A stretch of DNA of 64,000 nucleotides, taken from NCBI RefSeq assembly GCF_900116415.1, contig NZ_FPAP01000002.1:248001-312000 (forward strand). The letters run 5' to 3'. How positions within the stretch are numbered: the first letter of the stretch is position 1; every line of letters begins with the position of its first letter. The translations under genes were made by a program, and so were the position numbers. The DNA is from Chryseobacterium formosense. Its GTDB lineage: Bacteria; Bacteroidota; Bacteroidia; Flavobacteriales; Weeksellaceae. This document shows, piece by piece, positions 23,613-32,939 of the stretch. Below the pieces are notes generated by a model that had not been told where the DNA came from, searched no databases, and saw only the letters and a program-made list of their open reading frames with translations.

Positions 23613-24917
23613 ATGATTATGATAAAAAAATACCTCTTTTTTTTACTGCTTTCTTTTTCGGTGATTTGTTCCGCTCAGGTGTACAAAACCATTGATACTG
23701 CAGATTATATTCAACGAAAAGATTTTATTAAAAATTACTCGGTCAACAATGAGCTTCTAATAAAAAATCTCAAAACACAATATTCAGGGAAAACGGGCAT
23801 CGAGTTGTCTAAAATCTATAAAGAGGTCGGGAAAAACTTTGAAAAACAAGTTAAGAATAAAGACTTTGTTTTCAACTCTGTTTTCGATGCAAAAGTGAAA
23901 AATCTGTTGGAGCGTTTGAGAAAAAACAATCCTCAGATTCCACAAAATTTAAAAATCCTTATTGCAAAAGACAACACACCAAACGCTTACTGTTTTGCAG
24001 ACGGAACTTTTGTGATCAATATGGGACTTTTCAACTGGCTGAATAACGATGACCAGCTAGCCGCCGTAATTTCGCATGAATTAGGGCATAAAATTACAGA
24101 ACACACGATGAAAAGCTTCCTGAATCTTATCAATCAGGATCAGCTGGATAAATTGGTGGTTCAGGACATTAAATCAGCTAAAGAAAACCGTAATCAGAGA
24201 GCTTTTAATGTTTTAAAAAACAGGATTTACAGGAAAGGTGCAGAAAACCGGAAACAGGAAATGCAGGCGGATTCTTTGGGATATGCCGTTTTTAAAAACA
24301 GTGATTTTAAGAAAAATGAATTTATCAATACCTTAAAAAGACTGGAAGATTTTGATACGATTTCGCCGAGAACATTAAAGATAGAGACATATAAAAAGTA
24401 TTTCGGACTTCCGAATCAGGAATTCAAAGACAAATGGCTTAAAAAAGAAGATTTTTCCCTGTATAATTACAATAATTTTAACGATAAACTAAATAAAGAT
24501 TCTTTGAAATCTCATCCGGAAATTGCCTTAAGAATTACCAATCTCAAAAAACTTTTCCCTGAATTGCAAGCTGAACTAAAAGATGAAAAAGCATCCGAGT
24601 CGTACGCTGTTCTTGAGAAAATTGCAAGAATGGAAACCCTGCCCAATTTTTATCATTCGGAAGATTATGGAGTCGGAATTTACGCAAGCCTGCAGTTTTT
24701 ACAGGACGGCGAAGAAGAAAAATATTATAAAAGCTGGTTGGGAAAATGTTTTGCTAAAATTTATGAGGCACGAAAAAATTATAATTTAAACCGTTATCTG
24801 GATAGAGTAGACCCCAAAAACCAGAGTGAAAGTTATCAGCAGTTTCTTAATTTTATGTGGAATTTAAGTCTGGATGAAATAAAAAATATTGCGGAATATT
24901 ATCAGAAAGAATCGTAA
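23613..24917 (+). CDS. M48 family metalloprotease, exported
   Basis: A signal peptide (residues 1-22, ending CSAQ) sends the protein to the periplasm. The zinc motif HELGHKITEH lies near residue 152 and the third ligand Glu in AENRKQEMQADSLGYAVF near 215. This matches BepA/Oma1-like M48 proteases that act in outer-membrane protein quality control. The C-terminal 200 residues are helical without recognised TPRs. Ends at a hairpin shared with the convergent gene. Confidence 0.88.
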   Translation: MIMIKKYLFFLLLSFSVICSAQVYKTIDTADYIQRKDFIKNYSVNNELLIKNLKTQYSGKTGIELSKIYKEVGKNFEKQVKNKDFVFNSVFDAKVKNLLERLRKNNPQIPQNLKILIAKDNTPNAYCFADGTFVINMGLFNWLNNDDQLAAVISHELGHKITEHTMKSFLNLINQDQLDKLVVQDIKSAKENRNQRAFNVLKNRIYRKGAENRKQEMQADSLGYAVFKNSDFKKNEFINTLKRLEDFDTISPRTLKIETYKKYFGLPNQEFKDKWLKKEDFSLYNYNNFNDKLNKDSLKSHPEIALRITNLKKLFPELQAELKDEKASESYAVLEKIARMETLPNFYHSEDYGVGIYASLQFLQDGEEEKYYKSWLGKCFAKIYEARKNYNLNRYLDRVDPKNQSESYQQFLNFMWNLSLDEIKNIAEYYQKES

Positions 24918-24959
24918 GTAATTTTATTTCCCGCAGATTTCATAGATTTTTGAAAAGAA

Positions 24960-24996
24960 AAAAGCCTAACAAATTTCAAATCTGCTAGACTTTTTT
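24960..24996. terminator. Bidirectional terminator
   Basis: Hairpin AAAAGCCTAACAAATTT / AAATCTGCTAGACTTTT with T-runs on both strands between two convergent genes. Confidence 0.65.
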
Positions 24997-25017
24997 ATGC
25001 TTCAATTTTAGTTTTAA

Positions 25018-26544
25018 TTAATAATTCAGTCTTTCCAAACGAACCTTATTGAACTTTTCTTTTTCGTTTATTTCTCTCAAAAGAATAAATCCTTCTTTGG
25101 CAACATAAGGAATAACGGTGTAATTGTCTTTCTCAGAAATAGGAATAACTTCCTGCTTGAATTTTCCGTCAACAACGGTATTGATGAAGAGATTCCATTT
25201 TTTTTCTTTGGTTACCTGATCTTTTTGATAATCTCTGAAGAAAAATACAACATCTTTTCCGTCATTCAGATATTGTGAAAATAGATAATCGCTGTTTACC
25301 CATTTTGATTTTGCTTTTTCAAAAACCTGAACATCTTTTACTTTAAAATCTTTATCAGTATTAATATAAACTAAATCCGTCGTTTTAGGAGCGCTGTATT
25401 GTCCTTCAGGCTTGAATTTTTCAGACAGAATTCCGACACTTCCGTCACTCATAAAATAGACGTCTTTTGTCTGGAGAAAATATCCGTTTTCTACACCTCC
25501 GTCTGCACTGAGCTTAGGAATATGAGCTGAAAGGTCGGGTTTGTAACTGATTGTTTTCAAATCTACATTATAACTTTTCTTATCAAGCATCAAACGGGCA
25601 AAACCTTTATCTCCTTTTTCGTAATTTCTGCCTAAATAAACAACTTTGTCATCGAACGTTTTATCATTATCAATTTTTCGACCGCTTGAATATAAAGCGT
25701 CAATATTGTAGATGGTTTCAGGGGAAAGTCCGGTTAATGGCTTATTAGAAACTTCTTTTCCGGTCTTCATGTCAATGACAAGAACCGAGAAAGTCTTGTC
25801 GTCGTCATTTACTTTTCTCAGAATTCCGTAAAGAAAATTTTCGTCTCTTTCAAGAATAGTAAGGTCTGAAAATACCTTTTTGCTTCCGTCAGTATTGTAG
25901 CTGTATCGCCACATTTGCTTCTTGTTTTCATCAAATCTGATCAGGCTGTTTTTATTGACGTATTTTCCGTAATCATTCAGTTCTATTGCAAGATAACCGC
26001 CTTCTTTAATTTCTGCTACGGAAGAAAGATAGTTGTATCCTTTGTCTTTTTTCTCCGCACGGGTTTCTTTTCTTTCTTCTTTAAATGATTTTGGCTGTGT
26101 AATTTCTACGAAAGTTCCGTTTTCCTGGTAATCATAATAAACTTTCGGCTTTATCGTATTGGTTTTAGGATCAATAACCATAGAAACAGGTCGTGTTGCA
26201 TCTTTAGCCAAAGCCTGCAAATAATTAAAATCGGAAGGCTGCAGAATAATCTGACCTTTAAAATCTACATATCCGTGATAATTAGCGACCAACATATTCG
26301 CCTCGAATTCTTTATTGGCAACCTGGTTAAGGTTTTTATCTAAAAGTACATATTCGAATTTCTGAGTTTTTTTATCGGTTTTGCCTAAAGAATACATCGA
26401 AACATAGCCATATAAATTGTCTTTGGTGTCAAAAAGTGCATTCATTCCGATGTTTTGTCCTGAAGCTAAAGAGGCTAAATCCTGAGTTTGGGAAAAAGCA
26501 AATGTCTGGATAAATCCAAACATTAAAAGAGAGATTTTCTTCAT
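25018..26544 (-). CDS. Exported protein of unknown function (508 aa)
   Basis: Start at 26544 (MKKISLLMFGFIQTFAFSQ) gives a clear signal peptide. The frame extends 25 codons further but without a signal-like start. The body is beta-rich with repeated short blocks such as YVNKNSLIRFDENKKQMW and FKVKDVQVFEKAKSK, as in propeller-like proteins, but no family is recognised. It is likely periplasmic or outer-membrane associated. Single gene. Confidence 0.75.
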   Translation of the reverse strand: MKKISLLMFGFIQTFAFSQTQDLASLASGQNIGMNALFDTKDNLYGYVSMYSLGKTDKKTQKFEYVLLDKNLNQVANKEFEANMLVANYHGYVDFKGQIILQPSDFNYLQALAKDATRPVSMVIDPKTNTIKPKVYYDYQENGTFVEITQPKSFKEERKETRAEKKDKGYNYLSSVAEIKEGGYLAIELNDYGKYVNKNSLIRFDENKKQMWRYSYNTDGSKKVFSDLTILERDENFLYGILRKVNDDDKTFSVLVIDMKTGKEVSNKPLTGLSPETIYNIDALYSSGRKIDNDKTFDDKVVYLGRNYEKGDKGFARLMLDKKSYNVDLKTISYKPDLSAHIPKLSADGGVENGYFLQTKDVYFMSDGSVGILSEKFKPEGQYSAPKTTDLVYINTDKDFKVKDVQVFEKAKSKWVNSDYLFSQYLNDGKDVVFFFRDYQKDQVTKEKKWNLFINTVVDGKFKQEVIPISEKDNYTVIPYVAKEGFILLREINEKEKFNKVRLERLNY

Positions 26545-26635
26545 AGTTATTATTTGAATCCAAATGTAATGAATTAAAGGATAGTTTAAATATGCCGAAG
26601 AAAATATTTTAGGTTGCATTTTTCTCGAGATTTAT

Positions 26636-26699
26636 TCAATAGGGGCGGACTTTAGTCCGCTCTAATAAAAATGTTTGCAGATTGGCTTTAGCCAAAACT
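26636..26699. repeat. Intergenic double-hairpin element (plus orientation)
   Basis: CAATAGGGGCGGACTTTAGT.. with stem GCGGAC/GTCCGC, then after about 25 bp TTGGCTTTAGCCAA. The inverted partner of the same layout is at 37586-37650. Confidence 0.6.
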
Positions 26700-26718
26700 T
26701 AAGAAATAATTAAACAAC

Positions 26719-26745
26719 AAAAAAGCCCTGATTTCTCAAGGCTTT
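26719..26745 (-). terminator. Terminator of glyS
   Basis: AAAGCC / GGCTTT hairpin with inner pairing and a T6 run on the minus strand, directly after the glyS stop. Confidence 0.65.
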
Positions 26746-26749
26746 CGAT

Positions 26750-28291
26750 CTATATTTTAGAAAGTAAATTTCTGAAACTTGTTTTCTCATCGATTATTCT
26801 TCTCAATTCCGAAACAGGAACTCTTTCCTGAACCATGGTATCTCTGTCTCTGATCGTCACAGTGTGATCTGTCAAAGAATCGTGGTCGATGGTGATACAA
26901 TATGGTGTACCTATCGCATCCTGTCTTCTGTAACGTTTTCCTATCGCATCTTTTTCTTCGTAGAATAAATTGAAATCGTATTTTAAATCATTGAAAATAT
27001 TTTCTGCATATTCTGCCAAACCGTCTTTCTTCATTAACGGAAGAATCGCCGCTTTAATTGGTGCTAAAGCTGGTGGTAAAGATAAAACTGTTCTTTCTGA
27101 ACCGTCTTCTAACGTCTCGTCTTTTAAACAATGAGAGAATATAGAAAGGAATAATCGATCTAAACCTACAGAAGTTTCCACCACATAAGGAACATAGTTT
27201 TCATTTCTTTCAGGGTCGAAGAACTGAAGTTTTCTTCCTGAGAATTCTTCATGCGCTTTTAAATCGAAATCCGTTCTTGAGTGGATACCTTCCAGTTCTT
27301 TAAATCCAAACGGGAAATTAAACTCAATATCAGCTGCAGCATTTGCATAGTGCGCCAATTTCTCATGATCGTGGAATCTGTAATTTTCATCACCTAAACC
27401 TAACGCTTTATGCCAGTTCAGACGTTTTTGTTTCCACTGTTCGTAGAATTCAAGTTCAGTTCCCGGAGCTACAAAAAATTGCATTTCCATTTGTTCGAAT
27501 TCACGCATTCTGAAAATAAACTGTCTTGCAACAATTTCATTTCTAAATGCTTTACCGATTTGTGCGATACCGAAAGGAAGTCTGTGACGGGATGTTTTCT
27601 GAACATTTAAAAAGTTAACGAAAATACCCTGAGCAGTTTCCGGTCTCAAATAAAGATCCATCGCAGAATCTGCAGAAGCACCCAATTTAGTTCCGAACAT
27701 TAAGTTGAATTGTCTTACTTCCGTCCAGTTTTTCGAACCGGTGTCAGGATCAGCGATTTCTAATTCTTCAATTAAAGCTTTTACATCGGCAAGGTCTTCT
27801 TTTTCAAGAGATTTTGCCAACCTTGAAAGAATTTGTTCTCTTTTTGCTCTGTATTCCAAAATTTTCGGATTCGTTGCAACAAACTGTTCTTTATCAAAAG
27901 CCTCCCCAAATCTTTTCGCTGCTTTTTCGATTTCCTTGTTCTCTTTATCTTCAATTTTTGCACAATAGTCTTCCACCAAAACATCTGCTCTGAAACGTTT
28001 TTTAGAATCTTTATTGTCAATCAAAGGATCGTTGAATGCATCAACGTGGCCTGAAGCTTTCCAAGTTGTAGGGTGCATCAGAATTGCCGAATCAATACCC
28101 ACAATATTTTCGTTAAGCTGTACCATCGCTTTCCACCAGTATTGTTTGATATTATTTTTCAGTTCTGCACCGTTTTGTCCGTAGTCATAAACTGCAGATA
28201 AACCATCGTAAATCTCACTCGAAGGGAAAATAAAACCATATTCTTTAGCGTGAGAAATCACTTTCTTGAAAACATCTTCTTGCTTTGCCAT
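26750..28291 (-). CDS. glyS: Glycine--tRNA ligase (homodimeric, class II)
   Basis: The 513-aa enzyme charges tRNA-Gly. Class II motifs are visible: YGQNGAELKNNIKQYWW at the N-terminus, RPETAQGIFVNFLNV near residue 220, FGIAQIGKAFRNEIVARQFI near 255 and SVGLDRLFLSIF near 385. The anticodon-binding domain occupies the last 120 residues. The name follows the single-chain alpha2 form. Ordinary codon use, own terminator. Confidence 0.96.
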   Translation of the reverse strand: MAKQEDVFKKVISHAKEYGFIFPSSEIYDGLSAVYDYGQNGAELKNNIKQYWWKAMVQLNENIVGIDSAILMHPTTWKASGHVDAFNDPLIDNKDSKKRFRADVLVEDYCAKIEDKENKEIEKAAKRFGEAFDKEQFVATNPKILEYRAKREQILSRLAKSLEKEDLADVKALIEELEIADPDTGSKNWTEVRQFNLMFGTKLGASADSAMDLYLRPETAQGIFVNFLNVQKTSRHRLPFGIAQIGKAFRNEIVARQFIFRMREFEQMEMQFFVAPGTELEFYEQWKQKRLNWHKALGLGDENYRFHDHEKLAHYANAAADIEFNFPFGFKELEGIHSRTDFDLKAHEEFSGRKLQFFDPERNENYVPYVVETSVGLDRLFLSIFSHCLKDETLEDGSERTVLSLPPALAPIKAAILPLMKKDGLAEYAENIFNDLKYDFNLFYEEKDAIGKRYRRQDAIGTPYCITIDHDSLTDHTVTIRDRDTMVQERVPVSELRRIIDEKTSFRNLLSKI

Positions 28292-28319
28292 AAATTTTTC
28301 GTCTTGACTGCAAAAATAG

Positions 28320-28460
28320 TGAAAAAGCAGGAAGTAGGAAGCGGGATGCTGGAAGTTTTTGCGTTGCAGATTTTTAGTAGCCAGGAACCTGCTTTCCGCT
28401 ATATCTTTTGCTCTTCGTTCCTCATCACAAAAGGATGCCGCTGCAATCAGGGCTATTGAC
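28320..28460. repeat. Probable intergenic repeat, GC-richer than its surroundings
   Basis: This piece of the 318-bp gap between glyS and the DUF4177 gene holds AGGAAGTAGGAAGCGGGATG and later TTGCTCTTCGTTCCTCATCA then CAAAAGGATGCCGCTGCAAT. Its first part resembles the stretch at 46596-46672. No gene is seen in it. Copy number elsewhere cannot be judged from this window. Confidence 0.4.
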
Positions 28461-28480
28461 AGAAGTGCGTTAAATAAAAA

Positions 28481-28515
28481 TAAACCTCATAGGTTTCAAA
28501 AACCTATGAGGTTTA
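28481..28515. repeat. Perfect 16-bp hairpin
   Basis: TAAACCTCATAGGTTT, loop CAA, AAACCTATGAGGTTTA: 16 bp without mismatch. There is no T-run of terminator type, and the next genes on both sides read away from it. Confidence 0.7.
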
Positions 28516-28609
28516 GCATAATTTAAATTTAGCCTCAATCTGCGCAAATCAAAAACCCGTTAGATTTAAACTCATAGAATTTATTGTACTTTTAAAATTA
28601 AAAATCATT

Positions 28610-28804
28610 ATGAAAAAAAGATTCGAGTATAAAACAGTGATTATTGAACCTAAAGGATTTTGGGGAACCAGATATGAACCAGCTGAAATTGATAAAGTTT
28701 TAAACCAGCATGGAAATGAGGGCTGGGAATTGGTAACTGCAGAAAGCAGAGATTATGGAGGAACTTTTTATGGTATTATTTATACTTTTAAAAGAGAGTT
28801 GTAG
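28610..28804 (+). CDS. DUF4177 domain protein (64 aa)
   Basis: The whole protein is one DUF4177 domain: YKTVIIEPKG at the N-terminus, LNQHGNEGWELVTA in the middle and YTFKREL at the end. Function is not known; the domain is a small beta-alpha fold found in cytosol. It is followed 25 bp later by a pseudouridine synthase that has its own -7 box. Confidence 0.85.
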   Translation: MKKRFEYKTVIIEPKGFWGTRYEPAEIDKVLNQHGNEGWELVTAESRDYGGTFYGIIYTFKREL

Positions 28805-28817
28805 AACTAATTATATT

Positions 28818-28825
28818 TAGTTTTG
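28818..28825 (+). promoter_or_regulatory. -7 box of the pseudouridine synthase gene
   Basis: TAGTTTTG, a perfect TAnnTTTG, 4 bp before the ATG, so the message would be leaderless or nearly so. Confidence 0.5.
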
Positions 28826-28829
28826 CAAA

Positions 28830-29525
28830 ATGTTAGAAATTCTTTATCAGGACGAACATTTAATTGCCATCAACAAACCCAGCGGATTGTTGGTTCACAA
28901 ATCTTTTTATTCCGGAGAAGCCGATACATATGCCATCCAGGAATTGAGAAAGCAGATCGGGCAGAAAGTTTATCCGGTACATCGATTAGATCGAAAAACT
29001 TCGGGTGTCTTGTTGTTCACTTTAGATAAAGATACACTGAGAATGATGAGCACTCAATTTGAGGAAAAACTGGTTGAAAAAAAATACATCGCCATTCTCC
29101 GGGGTTGGGCAAAAGAAGAAGAAACGATCGACTATGATTTGGTGAATGAAAATGAAGTCAAGCAGAATGCAATTACGTATTACCGTCGTTTGCAGACATC
29201 AGAAATAGATTTACCTTTTTTAAAACATCAGACCTCGAGATATTGTTTGGTAGAAGCTATCCCTGAAACGGGACGATTTCATCAGTTGAGAAAGCATTTT
29301 AAACATATTTTGCATCCAATTTTAGGCTGCCGAAAACATGGTTGCAACAAACAGAATAAATTATGGCTTCAAACATTTGGCGTCAACAAAATGACGCTTC
29401 ATGCGCATCAATTGAGTTTTAATCATCCTGTTTCTAACGAGAAAATTACGGTAAATGCTGCGATAGATGATGATTTTAAAAGGGTGGGAAATATTTTGAA
29501 TTTCGATTTGAGTGCTTATTCTTAA
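28830..29525 (+). CDS. truC: RluA-family pseudouridine synthase, TruC-like
   Basis: The 231-aa enzyme has the catalytic motif HRLDRKTSGVLLF with the nucleophile Asp near residue 54, preceded by INKPSGLLVHKS. It lacks an S4 domain. Short length and a Cys-rich stretch (GCRKHGCNKQNKLWL) fit the TruC subgroup, which modifies U65 of tRNA. RNA target is inferred from similarity only. Confidence 0.85.
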   Translation: MLEILYQDEHLIAINKPSGLLVHKSFYSGEADTYAIQELRKQIGQKVYPVHRLDRKTSGVLLFTLDKDTLRMMSTQFEEKLVEKKYIAILRGWAKEEETIDYDLVNENEVKQNAITYYRRLQTSEIDLPFLKHQTSRYCLVEAIPETGRFHQLRKHFKHILHPILGCRKHGCNKQNKLWLQTFGVNKMTLHAHQLSFNHPVSNEKITVNAAIDDDFKRVGNILNFDLSAYS

Positions 29526-29541
29526 TTTCCATCAGTATACA

Positions 29542-29622
29542 GTTGGTCATGCTGAAAGCATCTAAACATAGTATTAGATATGATATAAATAATTCGAGCT
29601 TAGATTCCTGCAGAATGACAAA
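29542..29622. repeat. Intergenic inverted repeat (GTCATTCTG family, copy 1)
   Basis: Ends TTGGTCATGCTGAAAGCATC and AGATTCCTGCAGAATGACAA are inverted relative to each other, about 40 bp apart. A second copy is at 37681-37762 and a partial one near 33769. Confidence 0.55.
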
Positions 29623-29746
29623 CTCTGGAAATACCTCTTTGATTTAACAGATCAAGCAAGATTTGTGTTCATTGGCGAAAACATTTGTGAAACTTGTGTT
29701 TTATAAAAACTATCACACATCAATAAACCATTAATTTTAAAATGAG

Positions 29747-29754
29747 TATTTTTG
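29747..29754 (+). promoter_or_regulatory. -7 box of pyrD
   Basis: TATTTTTG, a perfect TAnnTTTG, 15 bp before the ATG. Confidence 0.5.
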
Positions 29755-29769
29755 TAAAACTTTTTTTCA

Positions 29770-30807
29770 ATGTACAAATCGCTCATTCGCCCGATTCTTT
29801 TCAAATTTGATCCCGAAGAAGTACACCACTTTACTTTTTCAATGCTCAAAAATTTCGGGTTTCTTACAAAATTATTCCTTCCAAAACCTCTTGTTGACAA
29901 GCGTCTTGAAAGAGAAGTTTTCGGCTTAAAATTTAAAAATCCTGTAGGGTTGGCTGCCGGTTTTGATAAAAATGCGGTTTTATTTAACGAATTAGGCGAC
30001 TTAGGCTTCGGATTTGTGGAAATCGGAACGGTAACGCCAAAAGCTCAGGCTGGAAATCCTAAGAAAAGATTGTTCCGTTTAATTGAAGATGGCGGAATCA
30101 TCAATAGAATGGGTTTCAACAATGAAGGTTTGGAAGCCGCAATTGAAAAACTGAAAGGCAACAAAGGAAAAATTATCATTGGCGGAAACATCGGAAAAAA
30201 TACCAATACAACGCCGGAAAATTATACACAGGATTACCTGGATTGTTTCGACGGTCTGCATCCTTACGTAGATTATTTCGTTCTGAATGTAAGCTGTCCA
30301 AACGTTGGAAGCCACGCAAAACTGGAAGATGTCGAATATTTGAGAGAACTAATTACAGAAGTAAAGAAAATCAACCAATCAAAGTCTGTACAAAAACCAA
30401 TTTTATTAAAAATTGCTCCGGATTTGAATAACAATCAATTAGATGAAATTATTGAACTGATTGCTGAAACAAAAATTGATGGCATTGTAGTTTCAAATAC
30501 ATCGGTAAACAGAGAAGGTCTGAAAACATCGCCGGAAGTTTTAGAACAAATCGGAAACGGTGGCTTAAGCGGAAAACCTATTCGTGAGAGAAGTACAAAA
30601 ATGATTAAATATCTTTCGGATAAAAGCAACAGAGCATTCCCGATTATTGGAGTTGGCGGAATTCATTCTGCAAAAGATGCGATTGAAAAACTGGATGCAG
30701 GTGCAAGTTTGGTTCAGCTTTATACCGGGTTTATTTACGAGGGTCCGCAATTAATAAACGATATTAATCAGGAGATTTTGACCAGAGCAAGTAGAATTTC
30801 TAGATAA
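29770..30807 (+). CDS. pyrD: Dihydroorotate dehydrogenase (class 2 layout)
   Basis: The 345-aa flavoenzyme oxidises dihydroorotate in pyrimidine synthesis. The N-terminal amphipathic extension ([20 protein letters not shown]) is the membrane-binding part of the quinone-dependent class 2. FMN-site motifs are present: [30 protein letters not shown] and [13 protein letters not shown]. The active-site block reads NVSCPNVGS, with Cys175 at the place where class 2 enzymes usually have Ser. Single gene with its own terminator. Confidence 0.94.
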   Translation: MYKSLIRPILFKFDPEEVHHFTFSMLKNFGFLTKLFLPKPLVDKRLEREVFGLKFKNPVGLAAGFDKNAVLFNELGDLGFGFVEIGTVTPKAQAGNPKKRLFRLIEDGGIINRMGFNNEGLEAAIEKLKGNKGKIIIGGNIGKNTNTTPENYTQDYLDCFDGLHPYVDYFVLNVSCPNVGSHAKLEDVEYLRELITEVKKINQSKSVQKPILLKIAPDLNNNQLDEIIELIAETKIDGIVVSNTSVNREGLKTSPEVLEQIGNGGLSGKPIRERSTKMIKYLSDKSNRAFPIIGVGGIHSAKDAIEKLDAGASLVQLYTGFIYEGPQLINDINQEILTRASRISR

Positions 30808-30830
30808 TTTTTATTTAAAACATATTGGAA

Positions 30831-30859
30831 AGCAAAATCGATGAGGTTTTGCTTTTTTT
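30831..30859 (+). terminator. Terminator of pyrD
   Basis: AGCAAAA / TTTTGCT stem followed by T7, 24 bp after the stop. Confidence 0.75.
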
Positions 30860-30860
30860 G

Positions 30861-30935
30861 TCTCGCTGATTTAGCAGATATGGCAGATTTAAAGTTAATT
30901 TATCTGCTAAATTTGCCCAATCTGCGTGAGATTAT
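30861..30935. repeat. Intergenic inverted repeat with GCAGAT units (copy 1)
   Basis: TCTCGCTGATTTAGCAGATA on one side and ATCTGCTAAATTTGCCCAAT then CTGCGTGAGA on the other. Each arm repeats GCAGAT about every 11 bp. The same family is at 33801-33876. Confidence 0.6.
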
Positions 30936-30936
30936 C

Positions 30937-32181
30937 TTAAATGAAAAAATGCGAAATCGTATAAATAATTAGCCCAACCAATCCACCGACTAAAGTTCCG
31001 TTCACACGAATAAATTGTAAATCTTTTCCAACTTCCAGTTCCAGTTTCTGGCTCAACTCTTTTCCCTGCCAATTTCCAACAGTCGAGCTTATTAATGTTG
31101 AAGCTTGATGTGTGTTTCTTAAAATGTATTTATAAGCAGTCACTCTCACCCAATGATCGATTTTATTTTGAAGATTTTCGTCGGTTTTTAAATTTTGAGA
31201 AAATTCATTCAGATTTTTTGAGAGATATATTTTTAACGTAGAATCATCATTTTGAAGTTCTTCCATCAGTGTTTTTTTAATGGAAGTCCAGATGTCTGTT
31301 GAATATTCAGCTAATTTATCATTTTTTAAAAGGTCATTTTTAATGGTTTTAAACTCGTCATTCCATTTCGGATCTTCTTTTAAATCATGGGAAAATTCAT
31401 AGATTTTTTTGGTAATTAAATCGCGGATTTCGTGATTCGGATCTTCTTCAACTTCTTTAAAAAAATCTGAAAGTCCGCTCGCAATTTTATCGGCAATCTT
31501 ATTATCAACAAATGAAGGAATAAAAGAATAACTCCCTTTCTTTACTCTATCCTGAATCATTTCATCGTTTTCGATAATATAATCTTTGATCTGTTTTGAA
31601 AGATTGGTAATGATTTTCTGATGGTCGTTTTTGTCTAAAAGATAGTTGATTCCATTTCCGAGAATAGCATTGAGTTTAATGTTATCGGTCATTTCAGAGA
31701 CCTTGTTGCTTATAAAATGACTTACTTCAGAATCATCGAGTTTATTTAGAATATCTAGAATGATATCAGATAAATTTTTAATTAAAACTTCCTGATTTTT
31801 CTCCTTTCCAAGCCATTCTCCCACAAACCCTGAAATTTTAAGCTTCTGAATATAAGGACGAATGGTTTGAGGTGAAAGAAAATTAGAAACCACGAAGTTT
31901 CCCAGGTTGTCACCGAGTTTTTGTTTACTGTTTTCAATAAGATTGGTGTGCGGAATCGGTAAGCCAAGCGGATGACGGAAAAGTGCAGTCACTGCAAACC
32001 AATCTGCTAAAGCCCCGACCATTGCAGCTTCGGAAAATGCTCGAACATAACCAATCCAATGTGACTCATGAGTTTTTTGAAGAATAGTAGTTACAATAAA
32101 TATAATCGCCATCAAAACAAAAAGTCCTGTGGCAAAAGCTTTATATTTTCTAAGCTGTTTTCGTTTCGATTCGTCATTCAT
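30937..32181 (-). CDS. DUF445 family inner-membrane protein
   Basis: The ATG at 32181 (MNDESKRKQLRKYKAFATGL) gives 414 aa. One membrane helix lies at residues about 14-32 and another at the very C-terminus (VGGLVGLIIYTISHFFI). Between them is a conserved block with RAFSEAAMVGALADWFAVTA and LFRHPLGLPIPHTNLI, then a long helical cytosolic or periplasmic part. This is the DUF445 pattern; function is not established. Divergent from msrB across a long inverted repeat. Confidence 0.85.
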   Translation of the reverse strand: MNDESKRKQLRKYKAFATGLFVLMAIIFIVTTILQKTHESHWIGYVRAFSEAAMVGALADWFAVTALFRHPLGLPIPHTNLIENSKQKLGDNLGNFVVSNFLSPQTIRPYIQKLKISGFVGEWLGKEKNQEVLIKNLSDIILDILNKLDDSEVSHFISNKVSEMTDNIKLNAILGNGINYLLDKNDHQKIITNLSKQIKDYIIENDEMIQDRVKKGSYSFIPSFVDNKIADKIASGLSDFFKEVEEDPNHEIRDLITKKIYEFSHDLKEDPKWNDEFKTIKNDLLKNDKLAEYSTDIWTSIKKTLMEELQNDDSTLKIYLSKNLNEFSQNLKTDENLQNKIDHWVRVTAYKYILRNTHQASTLISSTVGNWQGKELSQKLELEVGKDLQFIRVNGTLVGGLVGLIIYTISHFFI

Positions 32182-32212
32182 ATTCTCAAATTTACTAAAT
32201 TTGGTTGTTTGT

Positions 32213-32349
32213 TTTAACCACAAAAGTCACAAAAGAATTGCATTGAAAATTTAAGTTGAAAAAATTCATCTGAAAAGTTTACAATAATTTTACATTTTGT
32301 GATCTCTCATTTTTAAGAAATTTAAACTTTTGTGACTTTTGTGGTTAAA
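32213..32349. repeat. Perfect 23-bp inverted repeat around a 91-bp spacer
   Basis: Arm 32213-32235 begins TTTAACCACAAAAGTCAC and its exact reverse complement is at 32327-32349 (ends GACTTTTGTGGTTAAA). It fills the space between the divergent DUF445 and msrB genes. It could be a short non-autonomous element (MITE-like). Confidence 0.75.
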
Positions 32350-32384
32350 TTTTTCAATACTTAATCTGTTTTAAACAAAATTCT

Positions 32385-32828
32385 ATGCAAAACGAAGCAA
32401 AAAATAATCCATATTACTCAAGAACTGACAGTACAAAACTAAATGTTTCCAATGACGAATGGTTCAAAATTCTTTCTCCAGACTTATATGCTATTGCAAG
32501 AGAAGCAGCGACCGAAAGACCTTTTACTGGAAAATATAATGAGTTTGATGAATTGGGAGAATATTACTGTGCGGTTTGTGGTAATCATCTTTTCCGTTCT
32601 AACCAAAAATTTATGAGCAGCTGCGGTTGGCCAAGCTTTTTTGAAGCCGATAAAAATGGAGTAGCGTATCACCGTGATTCATCTCACGGTATGGAAAGAA
32701 TTGAAGTTGTTTGCAAGCGTTGTGATTCTCATTTGGGCCATGTTTTTAATGACGGACCGGCTCCGACCGGCGCAAGATACTGTATGAATTCTGTAAGTCT
32801 GGAATTTGTTCCTGATTCAGAAAATTGA
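32385..32828 (+). CDS. msrB: Peptide-methionine (R)-S-oxide reductase
   Basis: The 147-aa enzyme repairs oxidised methionine. Zinc Cys pairs are CAVC and CKRC. The active block is GARYCMNSVSLEF with the nucleophile Cys near residue 133, so it is the Cys and not the seleno form. SSCGWPSFFEA and HLGHVFNDGPAPTG complete the family signature. No signal peptide, so cytosolic. Confidence 0.95.
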   Translation: MQNEAKNNPYYSRTDSTKLNVSNDEWFKILSPDLYAIAREAATERPFTGKYNEFDELGEYYCAVCGNHLFRSNQKFMSSCGWPSFFEADKNGVAYHRDSSHGMERIEVVCKRCDSHLGHVFNDGPAPTGARYCMNSVSLEFVPDSEN

Positions 32829-32901
32829 AATAGGGTGAGTTAAAGTTTCTTAAATTGAGTTAAACTTTTTCATATTTAACATGTTGATAATTATGATTTT
32901 A

Positions 32902-32909
32902 TAAATTTG
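32902..32909 (+). promoter_or_regulatory. -7 box of the L,D-transpeptidase gene
   Basis: TAAATTTG, a perfect TAnnTTTG, 30 bp before the ATG. Confidence 0.5.
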
Positions 32910-32939
32910 TAACCGCAATTTGAATTTAACATAATATTT

